Assembly (NCBI RefSeq): GCF_958298935.1
Contig: NC_084921.1
Span: forward strand, 33,048,001 to 33,112,000
Reading direction: 5' to 3'
Length of the DNA stretch: 64,000 bases
DNA from: Phragmites australis
Lineage: Eukaryota; Streptophyta; Magnoliopsida; Poales; Poaceae
Made by a program: the position numbers and the translations under genes. Of this stretch, positions 1-11,259 are shown piece by piece. Below the pieces are notes generated by a model, which saw nothing but the letters and a program-made list of their open reading frames with translations, made no database searches and was not told the origin of the DNA. Numbering within the stretch: the first letter of the stretch is position 1; every line of letters begins with the position of its first letter.

Positions 1-618
1 AAAACATACACATTTTTACACAAAAAAGGAAATGACACAGAAAAGGAAAGGAAATGGTAGGAGGTCGAGCTAACCTCCGAAACGTAGCATGGCGAAGCAG
101 GCTCGAAGGTGGATGCAACCATACGAGGCATTGGAGGTAATTGGTTGTTGCCTGGGGGAGAGGAGTTCATTATGTTCTGTAATTAGTGGGGTTCAAGTAC
201 GAATTTAAGCTATGATTAAGAGTAGATATCAAAAGCTCCTGCATAGCTATTGCATTATATATCTAATTATTATATAATATGTATATTGATTCTAGTTATT
301 GGATATCGATGTAAGGAAATAGTGGTGTATTAATACTTTTTAATACTGATAGCGCCAATTAATTGTAGATTTTTAAATTGATTGGAAGTTTCCAAACAAT
401 TGAGAGGAGAGGAGATAGGGGAGCAACTTTGAATGTGGTGTGTTTGATCGTGTAAGATGTACGATGGAGATCGCTTGAATCTGTCACAACTCGTCCATTT
501 TATAGGAATATAGATATAGATAGGTCATTATCCATTGAAATCATAGAACAAGTATGCCGCCATCGAAAACAATGGGACACCATATTGAATTTATGTCACA
601 TTCTTAGGTAAAGGCTCC
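1..618. other. Unassigned left-edge sequence
   Basis: No coding region of useful length or recognisable domain is visible. The stretch is AT-rich in its middle part and ends at the TG of the LTR that starts at 619. It could be leader sequence of element B, if element A inserted into B, but the bases next to A's two ends do not form a clear target-site duplication, so this is not established. Confidence 0.3.
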
Positions 619-1467
619 TGTCGAGGGTTTTCTCCTGATAATATCTCCGTAAGAATAACAAGGTTGTCTTCATGATTCAGGAATCGAACAGGAGACGTAG
701 CACACACGATGTATACAGGTTCGAGCCCCCAATTGAAGTAATACCCTATGTTCTGCGTGGTCAATGATGCATTTGTATTCACTTGAGTATAAGCAATGTA
801 TTTAGATTTATTATAAGGAGTAGATGGGATCTAAACTAGACTAATGAGAAAGTTGACGAGTATCTCCTGCAGCCCCAGTGCCTGTGTTGAGTTGTAGATG
901 AGTTGCCCTCCTCTGGAAAAAGAGTCTTTCACGGGGGTTTGGATCCTCACCTTATATATAGGGGTCTTGTAACACATCATATCTCGTCGTAGTCGATAAG
1001 GAATCCTTTATCTTGCCTACCAAGAAAGATCAGATAAATCCGACTGGGATACTAGTTGTTCTCAAGTTGGGTAACCAATCGATACTTTTCTAGTATACGC
1101 CTACTAGATCTTCGGGAGTATCAGGTACTGAAGATCTGGTTCCGTAATATCTAGAGTTGTTAAGCATGCACACGACATACCTTATCCGTATATGGTATAT
1201 TCTTTATGCGTATATACCTCATAGTTAGATATTCGATAATAGCCCCCTAACTCTGCTCGGGAGGAAGGGTTTCTGCAATTTTCCACTCGAGTACCACCAA
1301 GTCTAAGCCTGATCAAGTAAAGTGGTTCAAGCTTGCAGTCGAGAGAATCGAGTAAGAATGGATCCTATTCTGAGTATTGAGTAGAAACATAATTGGGTCG
1401 AGTGCCCTGTTGTTGACCGCACTTGAAGCTCAAAAAAGGAATAAAAGCTCGATTAGTCGACACCCGA
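619..1467 (-). repeat. LTR of element A (3' LTR)
   Basis: It starts TGTCGAGGGTTTT and ends near GTCGACACCCGA. It is collinear with 6397-7243 over its whole length. A TATATATA-containing stretch at about 953-960 corresponds to a TATA-like signal in the paired LTR. The right edge is judged from where the two copies stop matching. No good polypurine tract is seen next to it, which fits a deletion reaching close to this LTR. Confidence 0.85.
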
Positions 1468-1561
1468 TGGTACGAAGTCATCCAAGTCAGCTCGCATTTG
1501 AGTAGTGAAGCTATCGTGTCTGCATTTTTTGCCTCGCTGACCTGGCCAAACTCTAAACGGG

Positions 1562-3432
1562 TTAGGCAGCATCCGTTTGCCGAACTGTTGGGACAGATGG
1601 TTTGAGGAGTTTCTCAACAAAGACTCCTATGTGCACAAGTGCTCGCGAAGAAGCGAGTCTAGCTAGTTCATCCGCACCAGAGATATCACTACTTCTGATA
1701 TGCATTACTTCTAGGCCTTCAAACTTTTCCTCGAGCTTGCTCACCTTGTACAAGTAAGCCGTCATGTTGTCGTCCGAGCATTGGTACTCCTTTTGTACTT
1801 GGTTTACAACTAGATGTGAGTCCCCTTTCACGAGAAGTCACCTGATTCTAAGTGATGCACTATGCAGAGGCCAGTTACTAGTCCCTCATATTCTGTAACA
1901 TTGTTGGAAGCTTTAAAATATATTAAACAAAATACCTGTTGGAGATTTGAGTACGAAGCCAGCCACGAGCCTTGAAGTGTGAGCAATCCATCAAAGAAGA
2001 GCGTCTAGTGGTCCTCGACTACATTTGGCTTATTTTCGTCAATGCTTGTCCATTCGACGATGAATTCCACCAGTACTCCCGACTTCATGCTTGTGTGTGG
2101 TGCATAGTATATGTCAAACTCATTGAGTTTAAGCTCTCATTGGGCGATTCGTTCAGTAGCCTCCTATTGAGTATGACGTCCTTCAGTGGATACATTATCA
2201 CGACAGTGACCTTATGCGCTTAGAAATAGTGTTGTAGCTTCTAGGAAGACTTCAAGACTGCATAAAGCAATTTCTACACTTGCGGGTATCATAGTTTCGC
2301 ATCCTGTAGGACTTTGCTCATGTAGTAACCAGGTTTCTGGACCTTAGCCTTTTTCTCAAGGCATTCCCGTTTAACCACTATAACCGTGCTTACAACTTGT
2401 GGGGTAGCTGCAATATATAAAAGAGCTCCTCTATTTCATTAGGTGGGGTAAGATTTAACGGAGACGATAAATATCTTTTTAAGTCCTTGAAGGCGTTCTC
2501 CGCTTCTTCTGTCCACTCGAACTGGTCGTGTTTCTTGAGTAGCTTGAAGAATGGCATCCCTCATTCGACCATCCTAGAAATGAGTCGACTAAGGGCTGCT
2601 ATGCATCCTGTCAATTTTTTATCCTCCTTCAGCATTCAAGGTGACCGCATCTGGTCGAGAGTCTCAATTTTACGTGGACTAGCCTCAATGCCTCGACTTG
2701 ACACCAAGAATCTAATAAGCTTGCCAGACGGCACGCCGAGCATGCACTTTTCAGGGTTGAGCATTATGCGATACTTCATAAGGTTGTTGAATGTTTCCTT
2801 GAGGTTGATAATCAATGCATCTTTGGTCCTAGAATTGACTACAATATCATCGACATAAGGTTCTACATTGCGCCCAATATGGGGTTGTAGACAATTTTGA
2901 ATACATCTTTGATACGTAACACCGGCATTCTTCAAACCAAAAGGCACCTTTACATAACAAATATACTGAAAGGAGTAATAAAAGTAGTTTTCTCCTCCTC
3001 CTCAACTCCCATGCTAATTTGGTGATACCCCAAATAGGAATCTAGAAAACAAAGTAACACATAACCTGCCATGGAGTCGACTATCTAGTCGATGCATGAG
3101 AGAGGAAAATGATCCTTGGGGCAAGCTTGTTGAGTTCGGTGAAGTCGACATATATTCTCCATCTGCCATTAGCCTTCTTGACAAGGATAGAATTTGCGAT
3201 CCATGTAGGATGACGAACTTCTCGAATAAAGCCCACATTTAGAACTTTGTCGACCTCCTCACGGATAGCTAGCTTCCTATCCTCAACATATTTTCGTTGC
3301 TTCTACACCTCAGGTTTGGTATCGGATATAATAGCTAGTCGATGCTTGATTACTTCCCTAGGGACTCCGGACATATCAGATGGTTGCCATGCAAACACAT
3401 CTTGTTCGCTCGGAGGAAAGCAACGAGCTTGA
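1562..3432 (-). pseudogene. Element A reverse transcriptase and RNase H remnant
   Basis: The minus strand between about 3430 and 1562 encodes, in broken frames, the protease-RT linker (PSDMSGVPREVIKHRLA, about 3320-3430), the RT fingers, and the RT palm segment MPFGLKNAGVTYQR with the catalytic YVDD intact (2636-2947). An RNase H segment follows, with GDSHLVVNQ and YQCSDDN at 1562-1831. Stops and shifts separate the pieces, for example between 2947 and 3014. In a complete relative the next domain would be the integrase. Here only about 100 bases separate RNase H from the LTR. The RT-RNase H order is that of Ty3/gypsy. Confidence 0.85.
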
Positions 3433-3740
3433 GTTCCTATTTGGGGTCGAGACCACCCTAACCTTGACTATCTTGGATGGTTCAGACGGGTCGAGGGGCA
3501 CTACCTTGACACAACCATCAGCTCTTTTGTCCTTGGGGCCGTCATTGGTCTCTTCCTTTACAACATCATCATATTTGGATGTGCCAGCAAGGCTTACGAG
3601 CTTGGAGTCACTAGCAGCTTGATGCTTCTAGTGCTTGGACTCTGCACCTTTTGAAGTAATTGACGATTGACTAAAGAGTTTGACCATATCAAGGCTCTAC
3701 TTGTCGCACTTGACTACCGCTCGTTGATCTCCGTTGATAG

Positions 3741-4226
3741 TTATGACCCCTTTAGGGCCTGGGATCTTGATGTCTGGTACGCATAGTGCACGACAGTCAT
3801 GAACTTACCTAGCATTGGGTGGCTTAGTTTCACATTGTACGCTGTCTCAAAATCCGCAACATTGAAGGTAAGCTTCTCTGTACGAAAGCTGTCGAGCGTG
3901 ACAAACGCGACTGACAACTCGATCTGTCCAAGGGCTATCGTCGATGAATTGGGAGTTATACCATGGAAAGGCTCGACTCCCTTCTTGAGCTTCAACCTCT
4001 CGATCCTCATCTTATCTAAAGCCTTGGTGAAGATGAGGTTAAGCGAACTACCCCCATCAATCAGTGTTCTAGAAACTTTGATGCTGAGGATAGTCGGTTG
4101 TACCACAACTAGATATCGACTAGGATGTGGGCTGCGGGAGGATGGTCGACTTGGTTGAAGATAATCAAAACTTCCGACCACCTGAGGTACTGAGTAGGCC
4201 CAGTGAGAGCCAGGTTGACCTCCCAT
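3741..4226 (-). pseudogene. Element A aspartic protease
   Basis: An open frame of 161 codons reads ...SRTLIDGGSSLNLIF..., the D-G-G-S catalytic motif of retrotransposon pepsin-like proteases of the Tat group. The further segments FHGITP and LSHPMLG match the usual order in this family. The frame lies directly between gag (right) and reverse transcriptase (left) on the minus strand. It is probably one section of a former gag-pol polyprotein and not an independent gene. The catalytic Asp is preserved although neighbouring domains are broken. Confidence 0.8.
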
Positions 4227-5580
4227 TCGACCGCCTTGTATTGTATTTTTGACTCATATGCGGTGGATCCTCCGAAGATGTGTGCCAAATTTCTGTCAAG
4301 CTCGTGGAATTTGGGCTCATCACCTTTAGCATCTAGCTTAGTCTGTTTAGTGTGGTGCTCGACAACAACGGCTTTGAGCTTTTCTTCTACCTTCTTTTTG
4401 AGGATGTAGTATTCGTCCAAGTCATTCTGATTGGTTTGATGAACGGGGCACTACTTCTTACCACCTTGATTCAAGCCTTTACTTCCCCCGATGTTGCACG
4501 ACTTGCTCCTATCAACCGCGGCTATGGTCATATCCGGACCCTTGCGCTTGTCACCAGGCTTTCCCTTCTTCTTCTAGTACTTCGAGGACTCAGGATTATC
4601 CTTGCCATGCTGAGGGTTTTTTGGCTTGTGTCTGAGCTTCGTCTTTCTTTGCAGATTTGTCAGCCAACTCAAAGAGCTCATTGACCATCTGGATCTTCCA
4701 GGTAGCAAGCTTCATGACTAGATATGTATTCTTGATGCCCCTCTTGAAGGTGATGATGACCAATCCATCGGAAATATCTAGGATCGTATTTCACCTATCA
4801 CTGAATCGTTAGATGAAGTCTTAGAGGGACTCGTCCTTTCCTTGGTTCAGTTGATGGAGATTGTTCTCCGTTCCTGGTTACTCAAAAGTACACTGGAAGT
4901 TGGCTATGAACTAAGCCTTCAACTCAGCCCATGATTGGATTGAGTTGGGAGGCAAGTTCAACAACCAAAACCTCACCGGTCCATCAAGCACGGTTAGCAG
5001 GTAATTGGCCATTACCTTGTCATTTCCACCCGCTGCTCGGATAATTATGGTATAGATCAGTAACCACTAGTTGGGGTTGATCTTCTCGTCGTACTTCTGG
5101 ATCGGGCCTGTCTTGAACTTCTCAAGCCACTGTATCGAGCGAAGCTCTGGGATGAAAGCTTCACAACCTCTGTCAAATTCCTCAAGAGGTGGAGGAGAAG
5201 GACTGCCATGCATGTCCCTTTGAACAGGGGAGTCACATCTACCATTTCATCCTGGAGATCTACGATCGTTGTAGCATCGATCATCCTCACGACGCTCCTC
5301 ACTATTGTTGTTGATAACCTCCCGCAAGTCACGTCTGTTGTGAGAGATGAGGTTCATTAGGTCTCCCTGATCCATGCGCTCGTGGACAGGGCAGTTGCAG
5401 TTCAACCGGCAAGGCTGTACTCAGGGTTGACCTCCCGAGCTACCTACTTGCGACCCTTCTACTCAAGAGCGTCAGCGCCCATGGCTCCTCGAACCAGCAC
5501 CTTATCGACTGGGGGGGGGGGTAGTGGCGCTAGGATTGTTTGCTTGAGCAACTTGGATATGAGCCGCATCAAGTAGGGCC
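4227..5580 (-). pseudogene. Element A gag remnant
   Basis: The minus strand shows broken gag (Retrotrans_gag type) sequence. Near 4800-4900 it reads NLHQLNQGKDESL, the segment that in relatives precedes the conserved DFIxRF motif. Near 4640-4700 it reads MVNELFELADKSAKKDEAQ, the usual end of the gag core. The 4109-4420 frame (MDEYYILKKKVEEKL...) links gag to protease. Several in-frame stops show that it is not functional. The region between 5580 and the primer-binding site is element leader without a recognisable domain. Confidence 0.7.
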
Positions 5581-6376
5581 TTGACCTCATTAACCATAGG
5601 GATTAAAGGATTCATCAGATCCAACATTGAAATGGATCTAATGATCAGATGAGCTCCATGGACATTAGTATATGGAGTTTTAAAAACACCACTACCGAGG
5701 CTTAGTTATGGTCGAACCAGTGAAGCCTCGTGATGGCTGCCTTGAGGGAGTTCATCCCTCGATTTTGGGACCGATGTTCGTGGAGGCGTGCCCACTAGAA
5801 GCCATCGTTGAAGACCAGGAGGCACTGGTTCTCCTGCAGTTCGACGATGATCAATGGTATTAGGACCGTATAGAGCTCCGACTGTAGATGTCCCCGGTGG
5901 TATATCTCCAGCATCGTTGGTGTTGCAGCCGCTACCGCTGGATCCTCGAGGATTTTTGTGTTGTTATTCACCATGGTGTTTGGATTACCACCATCGGATC
6001 GGCAGGTGGGACCTCGGGTCCTCCAGCCATAAACACAAATCGATCTGTTTGGTTTCTTTGGCTATCGATGGAGCTGTCATCACCACTCACGTCGCTATCG
6101 ATCTCCATGAACTGCAAAACATTAGGCTCCTTGGGATCCCATTCAAGGTGTCCCACCTCGCGGTACACGTCCAATAAACTGGACTCAAAAATACTGGTAT
6201 GGATCAGTCCACCTTAACCGTCCCAGTAAATACCATAGTTTCGAACGTGATCTCTGATCCGGCCGGGGGCAATTTGAAAGCGATCACTGGTGACTCGAAG
6301 AGGTTGTAGAAGCCGATGTCGGAGAATCCGGTGCGAATGTGCACTTGAGACATAGTTGATCCTAAAAAGTAGAAGA

Positions 6377-6394
6377 CCCATACTTGGCGTGCCA
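6377..6394 (-). other. Primer-binding site of element A
   Basis: Two bases inside the right LTR, the plus strand reads CCCATACTTGGCGTGCCA. This resembles the 3' end of plant tRNA-Arg including CCA, with three mismatches from the sequence I recall. Two of the mismatches are C-to-T. The site fixes the right LTR as the 5' LTR and the element as minus-strand. The tRNA identity is from memory and should be checked. Confidence 0.6.
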
Positions 6395-6396
6395 AC

Positions 6397-7243
6397 TGTC
6401 AAGGGTTTTTCCTTGACAATATATCCAAAAGAATAATGGGGTTATCTTCGTGATTCAAGAATCGAACATGAGATGAGGCACACATGATGTATACAGGTTT
6501 GGGCCTTTAATTGGAGTAATACCCTATGTCCTATGTGGTCGATGAGGTATCTGTATTCACTGAGTACAATCAAGGTGTCTAGATCTATTACAAGGAATAG
6601 ATGGGATCTAAACTAAACTAATGAAGAAGTCACTGAGTATCTCCCGTGGTCCTAGTGCTTGCGTCGAGTTGCAGATGAGTTGCCCTCCTCCGGGAAAAGA
6701 GGGTCCCTCTCGAGGGTTTGGGTCCCTGCCTTATATATAGGGATCTTGTACCACCTCCTATCTCGCCATAGTCGATAAGGAATCCTTCATCTTGCATACC
6801 AAGAAAGATCAGATAAATTCGACTGGGATACTAGTTATTCTCGAGTTAGGTAACCAATCGAGACCTTCCTAGTATACGCCTACTAGATCTCCGGGAGTAT
6901 CAGGTACGCAGATCCGGTTCCATAATATCCAGAGTTGTTAAGCAAGCACACGACATACTTTACCGTATATGGTATACTCTTTATGCGTATATACCCCAGA
7001 GTTAGATATTTGATAGTAGCCTCCTAACTCTAATGGGAGGAAGGGTTTCTACAATTTCCCACTCGAGTACTGCCAAATCTAAGCCTGGTCGAGTAAGGTG
7101 GTTCAGGCTTGCAGTCGAGAGAATCGAGTAAGAATGGATCCTATTCCGAGTATTGAGCGGAAACACAATTGGGTCGAGCGCCCTGCTGTTGACCGCACTC
7201 GAAGCTCAAGAAAGGACTAAAAGCTTGATTAGTCGACACCCGA
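6397..7243 (-). repeat. LTR of element A (5' LTR)
   Basis: It starts TGTCAAGGGTTTTTCC and ends near GTCGACACCCGA. It carries a TATATATA stretch at about 6733-6740 on a minus-strand promoter reading (CTATATATAAGG), as expected for an LTR driving leftward transcription. Over the last 113 bases the two LTRs differ at about ten positions by eye, nine of them transitions. Confidence 0.85.
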
Positions 7244-7279
7244 TTTCGAGTTAAAAAAAACCTTTCAAAATTTGAACCG

Positions 7280-8180
7280 ATGGGTATAGGCGCATTTAAT
7301 GCCTTGCAGAAGTTGGACGGGCGTGCAGAGATCCGCACGTTATCGCGACCCCACCTTTCACGTCGATCAAGGTGTCACATAGACGGTAGTGGTTGCCGAA
7401 AGATAATAAGTTTTAGGCTATTTACCTGTACTAGCTGGAACTATAATGGTCATTCCTTTCCCTCATTGCCAAACTTTTTGCACAAGCCTCCATCTTTCTC
7501 CGTCCATACATTCACGACCGTCGGGAAATCATGTATTTTGGTTCTCCTTCGAAGACCCCCCACTCCTTCCTTGCTGGAGAAGTCCATCGATGCCTTGCCC
7601 AAACAGCTTGACGAGACAGAGCTCCTGATTGAGATATGGTCAACCTCCCTGATGCAAGAATCAAGGCTGAAGGAGCTCGAGGCTAAAGGAATAGTGCCCC
7701 TTAGTGATATGCTTCTATGGAGGTCTGCATCCGGTGAGGAGTTCCCAACCTGCAAAATTGATCATGGAATCATGGTTTTTGAATTGTTTTTCCGTTGTGG
7801 GTTGAACTTCCCTCCTTCCAAGTTCTTCTTGAAAGTACTCGATTGGTACCAAATCGAGCTTCACCACCTAAACCCGAACTCTATAATCATGCTTAGTATT
7901 TTTGTTAATCTCTGCGAAGCCTTCCTCGGCATTGAGCCAAGTTTGAATTTGTTTTAATGCTTTTACCAAATGAAAAGGTTTAAGGAGAATAAAAGTGTCA
8001 GGGGATGTGTTTTTCAATTGAGAAACAGAATGAAGAATTCCTACATCCCAGTTCCCCTGATTTCCTCCTAGTTGAGAGATTGGAAAAAACTTTGGGGTTA
8101 TGTTTCTAGTCCTAATCCGGTCACATTCCCCTTATTCTATAGAGGCCTTCTTCCCCGTCAAGTCCCATCTTGGACGAAGA
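7280..8180 (+). pseudogene. Element B gag-like region with PF04195-type domain
   Basis: An ATG-initiated frame of 225 codons (7280-7957) ends with the conserved core. From about codon 125 it reads SRLKELEAKGIVPLSDMLLW, GEEFPT, FELFFRCGLNFPPSKFF and HHLNPNSIIM, then LCEAFLGIEP. This is the pattern of the grass gypsy-type transposon domain. The matching continues in other frames to about 8180 (YIPVPLISS, then DWKKLWGYV). The first roughly 110 codons match no pattern I know, so the true start is uncertain. It is the N-terminal part of a gag polyprotein and is broken after 7957. Confidence 0.75.
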
Positions 8181-8228
8181 ACACCGTGAGACTAGCCACT
8201 GTTCCATTATCACAAAGCCGCTCCCAAA

Positions 8229-9541
8229 TTGGCCTGGTTCAAAGATGTAGAATCTATGTTGAATCACCACTTAGCGGGCCTTTTGTCTGATGGTACTTGC
8301 AGTAGGCATGAGCTTATGGAGCATCGGCTTCCTATAAAATTGGGTTTTATACCTCACAAACAACCGATTAGAAAGTTTAATCCTAACATGTATAGGCGAA
8401 TCAAAGAAAAAATAAGTCGGTTGCTCGCTGCGGGATTTATTCATCCTTGTAAGTATGCTGAATGGATATCCAATATTGTCCCGATTGAGAAGAAAAACAC
8501 CGGTAAGTTGAAGTATGCATTGATTTTAGAGACTTAAATAAAGCTACTTCTAAAGATGAATAACCTACGTCTATCATCGATATGTTTATTAATGATACTT
8601 CAGGTCGTAGAGTCATTAGTTTTTTTGATACTAATGCGGGCTATAATCAAATTTTCATGGCCGAAGAAGATATGTCTAAAACAGCTTTCTGTTGACCGGG
8701 TTTTGTTGGTTTATTTGAGTGGGTTGTCATGCCATTTGGATTAAAGAATGCTGATGCTACTTATCAAAGAGCTATGAATTTAATCTTTTATGATTTGCTT
8801 GGTGTTATATTAGAGATATACATTGATGACATTGTGGTTAAATTGGACGCTATGGATAGTTATTTAGCTGATTTGTGTTTAGTTTTTGAAAGGATGTGTC
8901 GATACAGTTTAAAGATGAACCCACTTAAGTGTGATTTTGGTATATCGACGGGCAAGTTTTTGGGTTTCATAATACATGAGAGGGGCATAGAGATATATCT
9001 CAATAAGATAGCAGTCATAGACAAATTAGGGGCGCTACAATCAAAGAGAGATGTTAAAAAATTACTAGAAAAAGTCAATTACTTGAAGCGGTTCATAATA
9101 ACTTATCCGGCAGGGTTGGTGCCTTTACTCCTATACTTCAGTTAAAGAAAGAAGCCAATTTTACTTAGGGGGCAGAACAGCAAAAACATTTATTGAGATA
9201 AAAAAATATTTGTCATCACCCCCTGTGTTGAGGGCGCCTAAGGCTGGGATTCCGTTTCGGCTATATGTTGTTACACAAGAGATGGTGATAGGTGTTGTTC
9301 TTACACAAGAAAGTGAAGGGAAATAATATATGATCACTTATTTAAGTCGGTGTCTCTTCGATAACAAAACAAGGTACGCGTTTATTGAAAAATTATATTT
9401 GTCCTTGTACTATGCATGCACAAAATTAAGACATTATTTTCTTTTTAGTATTTGTGTGGTTTCATGCCAAACCGATGTAATTAAATACATGTTGCAAAAG
9501 CCAAATTTTGAGTGGTAGAATCAGAAACTGGGAATATGTGT
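8229..9541 (+). pseudogene. Element B reverse transcriptase and first part of RNase H
   Basis: The first frame gives the RT fingers ([17 protein letters not shown], then [19 protein letters not shown]). A shift follows near 8535, then SGRRVISFFDTNAGYNQIF in another frame. The palm segment MPFGLKNADATYQRAM with EIYIDDIVVK and MNPLKCDFG lies at 8729-9145. RNase H follows (FRLYVVTQEMVIGVVL and YLSRCLFDNKTRY, 9240-9400) up to KYMLQKP. A one-base shift then gives SGRIRNWEYVL, immediately before the solo LTR at 9542. The catalytic Asp pair is intact. Stops at about 8535 and 9145 break the frame. Confidence 0.82.
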
Positions 9542-10609
9542 TGTTGGTGCAAGAATATGTCTTGCGCGAACAAGTGCAGCGAGAGTACACTCACAGGAGT
9601 GCGCTTAAGCTTAGAGAATAAGTGGAGAGGGAGGAACACCAGATATGTGATGGTCAAGAAGGATTGGTCCCTTGGCTTGATGGCCAAGGGTTTGTATTTA
9701 TAGCGCCATGCATGGTGTAAATGTACAAATATACCCTTACAGAGATAGCGATACAAACCATCGCTATCCCGTAGGGACCTATGACCAGTCGAATCACTCG
9801 GTATGGGTCTAGGTAGGATGTATTTTACCTCTAACCAGAAGATATTATCTACCATGTTAATACAGTAGTGCAAGTGGCCCTAGGGACGTGGCGCCCAGCC
9901 GGTTGCCTATTGCGGCGCCACACTCTCCATGGTGTCAGTCCGGCCCCCACTTGCACTTAGGATGTCAGGACGGCTTCCACATGCATTGTATTGAATGCTG
10001 GTCACTTACTTGCAAGAGGAGGATAGCTAGTGGCTCCCCTCTGTTTGATCTTTCTCCAAGATCAAATGGCCCCTCCCTCCGGGTTCCAGGGGAGCCTACC
10101 TAGGCTTAGGGAGATAGGGGCTCTGGAAGGCCGTGGCTTCGGGGGTGTCGAGGGCTCTAGGAGACTGGGGCTCCGAAAGGCCATAGCTTCAGAGGTGTCG
10201 AGGGCTCAAAGAGACTGGGGCTTCGGAAGGCCGTGGCTTCGGGGGCGTCGAGGGCTCCGGGAGACAGGGGTTTCTGGAGACTGAGGCTTCGGCAGGCTGT
10301 GGCTTTGGAGGAATCAAGGACTCCGGGAGACATGGGTTCTGGGAGGCTATGGCTTCGGGGGCGTCGAGGGCTCCGGGAGATAGGGACTTCGGAGGCTGTA
10401 TCTTCAAGGGTGTTGAGGGTCCCTAGAGACGACCCCCACCCTGTCCTAGAGGACGACTTCTTCTCCCGTCTTGGAGATAGCTTCCGGAGGGACCCACAAC
10501 CTTTGAAAGCTGGGCTTTCTTCTATGGAGTTAAAACCCACAAGTTCCAATGGAGCTCCCAGTGGCGACCTTTTAGTGATATCTATGGGATGGGGTATTTT
10601 CCCTGAACA
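9542..10609 (-). mobile_element. Solo LTR inside element B (element C)
   Basis: This 1,068-bp block begins TGTTGGTGCAAG and ends CCCTGAACA, the usual TG...CA termini. It is flanked by the identical pentamers TGTGT at 9537-9541 and 10610-10614. Removing it joins the RNase H sequence of B (…NWEYVL to LIEYNLACEPL) without loss. There is no internal primer site, polypurine tract or coding domain, so it is a solo LTR left by recombination. The orientation is inferred from a good TATA box on the minus strand (CTATAAATA at 9695-9703). It contains about six degenerate 50-bp GC-rich tandem units. Confidence 0.88.
10117..10431. repeat. GC-rich ~50-bp tandem repeat within the solo LTR
   Basis: About six imperfect head-to-tail copies share the core GGCTTCGGGGGCGTCGAGGG followed by CTCCGGGAGACA. 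Open frames across this block on both strands arise from the repeat periodicity and GC content and show no known protein. Two copies share the GGGGGCGTCGAGGGCTCCGGGAGA form exactly, and others have diverged. Confidence 0.85.
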
Positions 10610-10614
10610 TGTGT

Positions 10615-11259
10615 TAATTGAATACAATTTGGCTTGTGAACCTTTAAGATCTATGAAAGGCTAAATTGTTACTAATTTTATTCTTGATCATTGTATTGAT
10701 AATGATATATCGATTAGTGTTATTAGTGTGTGTTTGTGAAAACTATATTTTGATGGCTTGGCTTGTAGAGAAGTCAAGGTGTTGGTATTGTTTAGTTTCA
10801 CCTAGAGATGTTGTTTTTGAAACATCGGTTCGTTTGGAGTACTTTTGTACCAACAATCAAGCCGAGTATGAAGCTCTTTTGTTAGGTTTGCAAATTTTAG
10901 AATCCATAGGTGCGAAACATATAGAAGCATTTGGTGATTCATTATTAGTAGTGCAACAGATTTTTAAAGTTTTTCAATACTTTGATAAGTCACTAAATAG
11001 CTATTTAGATACATGTTTAGATACCATATCAAATTTGGATGATTTCACCATTACTCATATATCTAGAGAAGAGAATATGAGGTCAAATGATTTAGCGCAG
11101 CAAGCATCCGGTTGTAGAGTAAGTAGAGGAATATTCTTTGTGTTAAAAAGACCATTGTTGGCTTGTGCTAGTGTTTATTTGGCCGAACAACAAGAAGAGA
11201 GTTCACATCAGTCGGCTCACAAAATGATATGGTTGTTAAGAATGGCTGGTTTTTATTAG
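10615..11259 (+). pseudogene. Element B RNase H, second part
   Basis: Resuming after the solo LTR, the sequence reads LIEYNLACEPLRSMKG, then a stop. A long frame (10666-11259) contains NNQAEYEALLLGLQ, FGDSLLVVQQ and ITHISREENMRSNDLAQQA. These are the central and C-terminal motifs of the RNase H (RVT_3-like) fold in this group, with the catalytic E and D visible. The first Asp region (YFDGLA) sits in a neighbouring frame near 10745. The piece continues the domain begun before 9542. Confidence 0.8.

Larger units (their letters stand above)
619..7243 (-). mobile_element. Ty3/gypsy LTR retrotransposon A, integrase-deleted
   Basis: Two direct repeats of about 0.85 kb (619-1467 and 6397-7243) flank an interior whose minus strand reads, from right to left, primer-binding site, gag, aspartic protease, reverse transcriptase and RNase H. 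RNase H runs almost into the left LTR, so integrase is absent. The 18 bases beside the right LTR (6377-6394) resemble a binding site for the 3' end of plant tRNA-Arg, as used by Tat/Ogre-type elements. All reading frames contain stops or shifts. The LTRs differ mostly by transitions. I found no 5-bp target duplication, and the right LTR edges are approximate. It is inferred to be non-autonomous and old. Confidence 0.88.

Noticed and set aside
7280..7957. 225-codon ATG frame as a host gene
   Set aside because: Its C-terminal half matches the gypsy-type transposon domain and it is followed by RT and integrase of the same element.
10030..10664. Frames of 70-156 codons on both strands
   Set aside because: Created by the 50-bp tandem repeat in the solo LTR and multiple of three in phase; no known protein.
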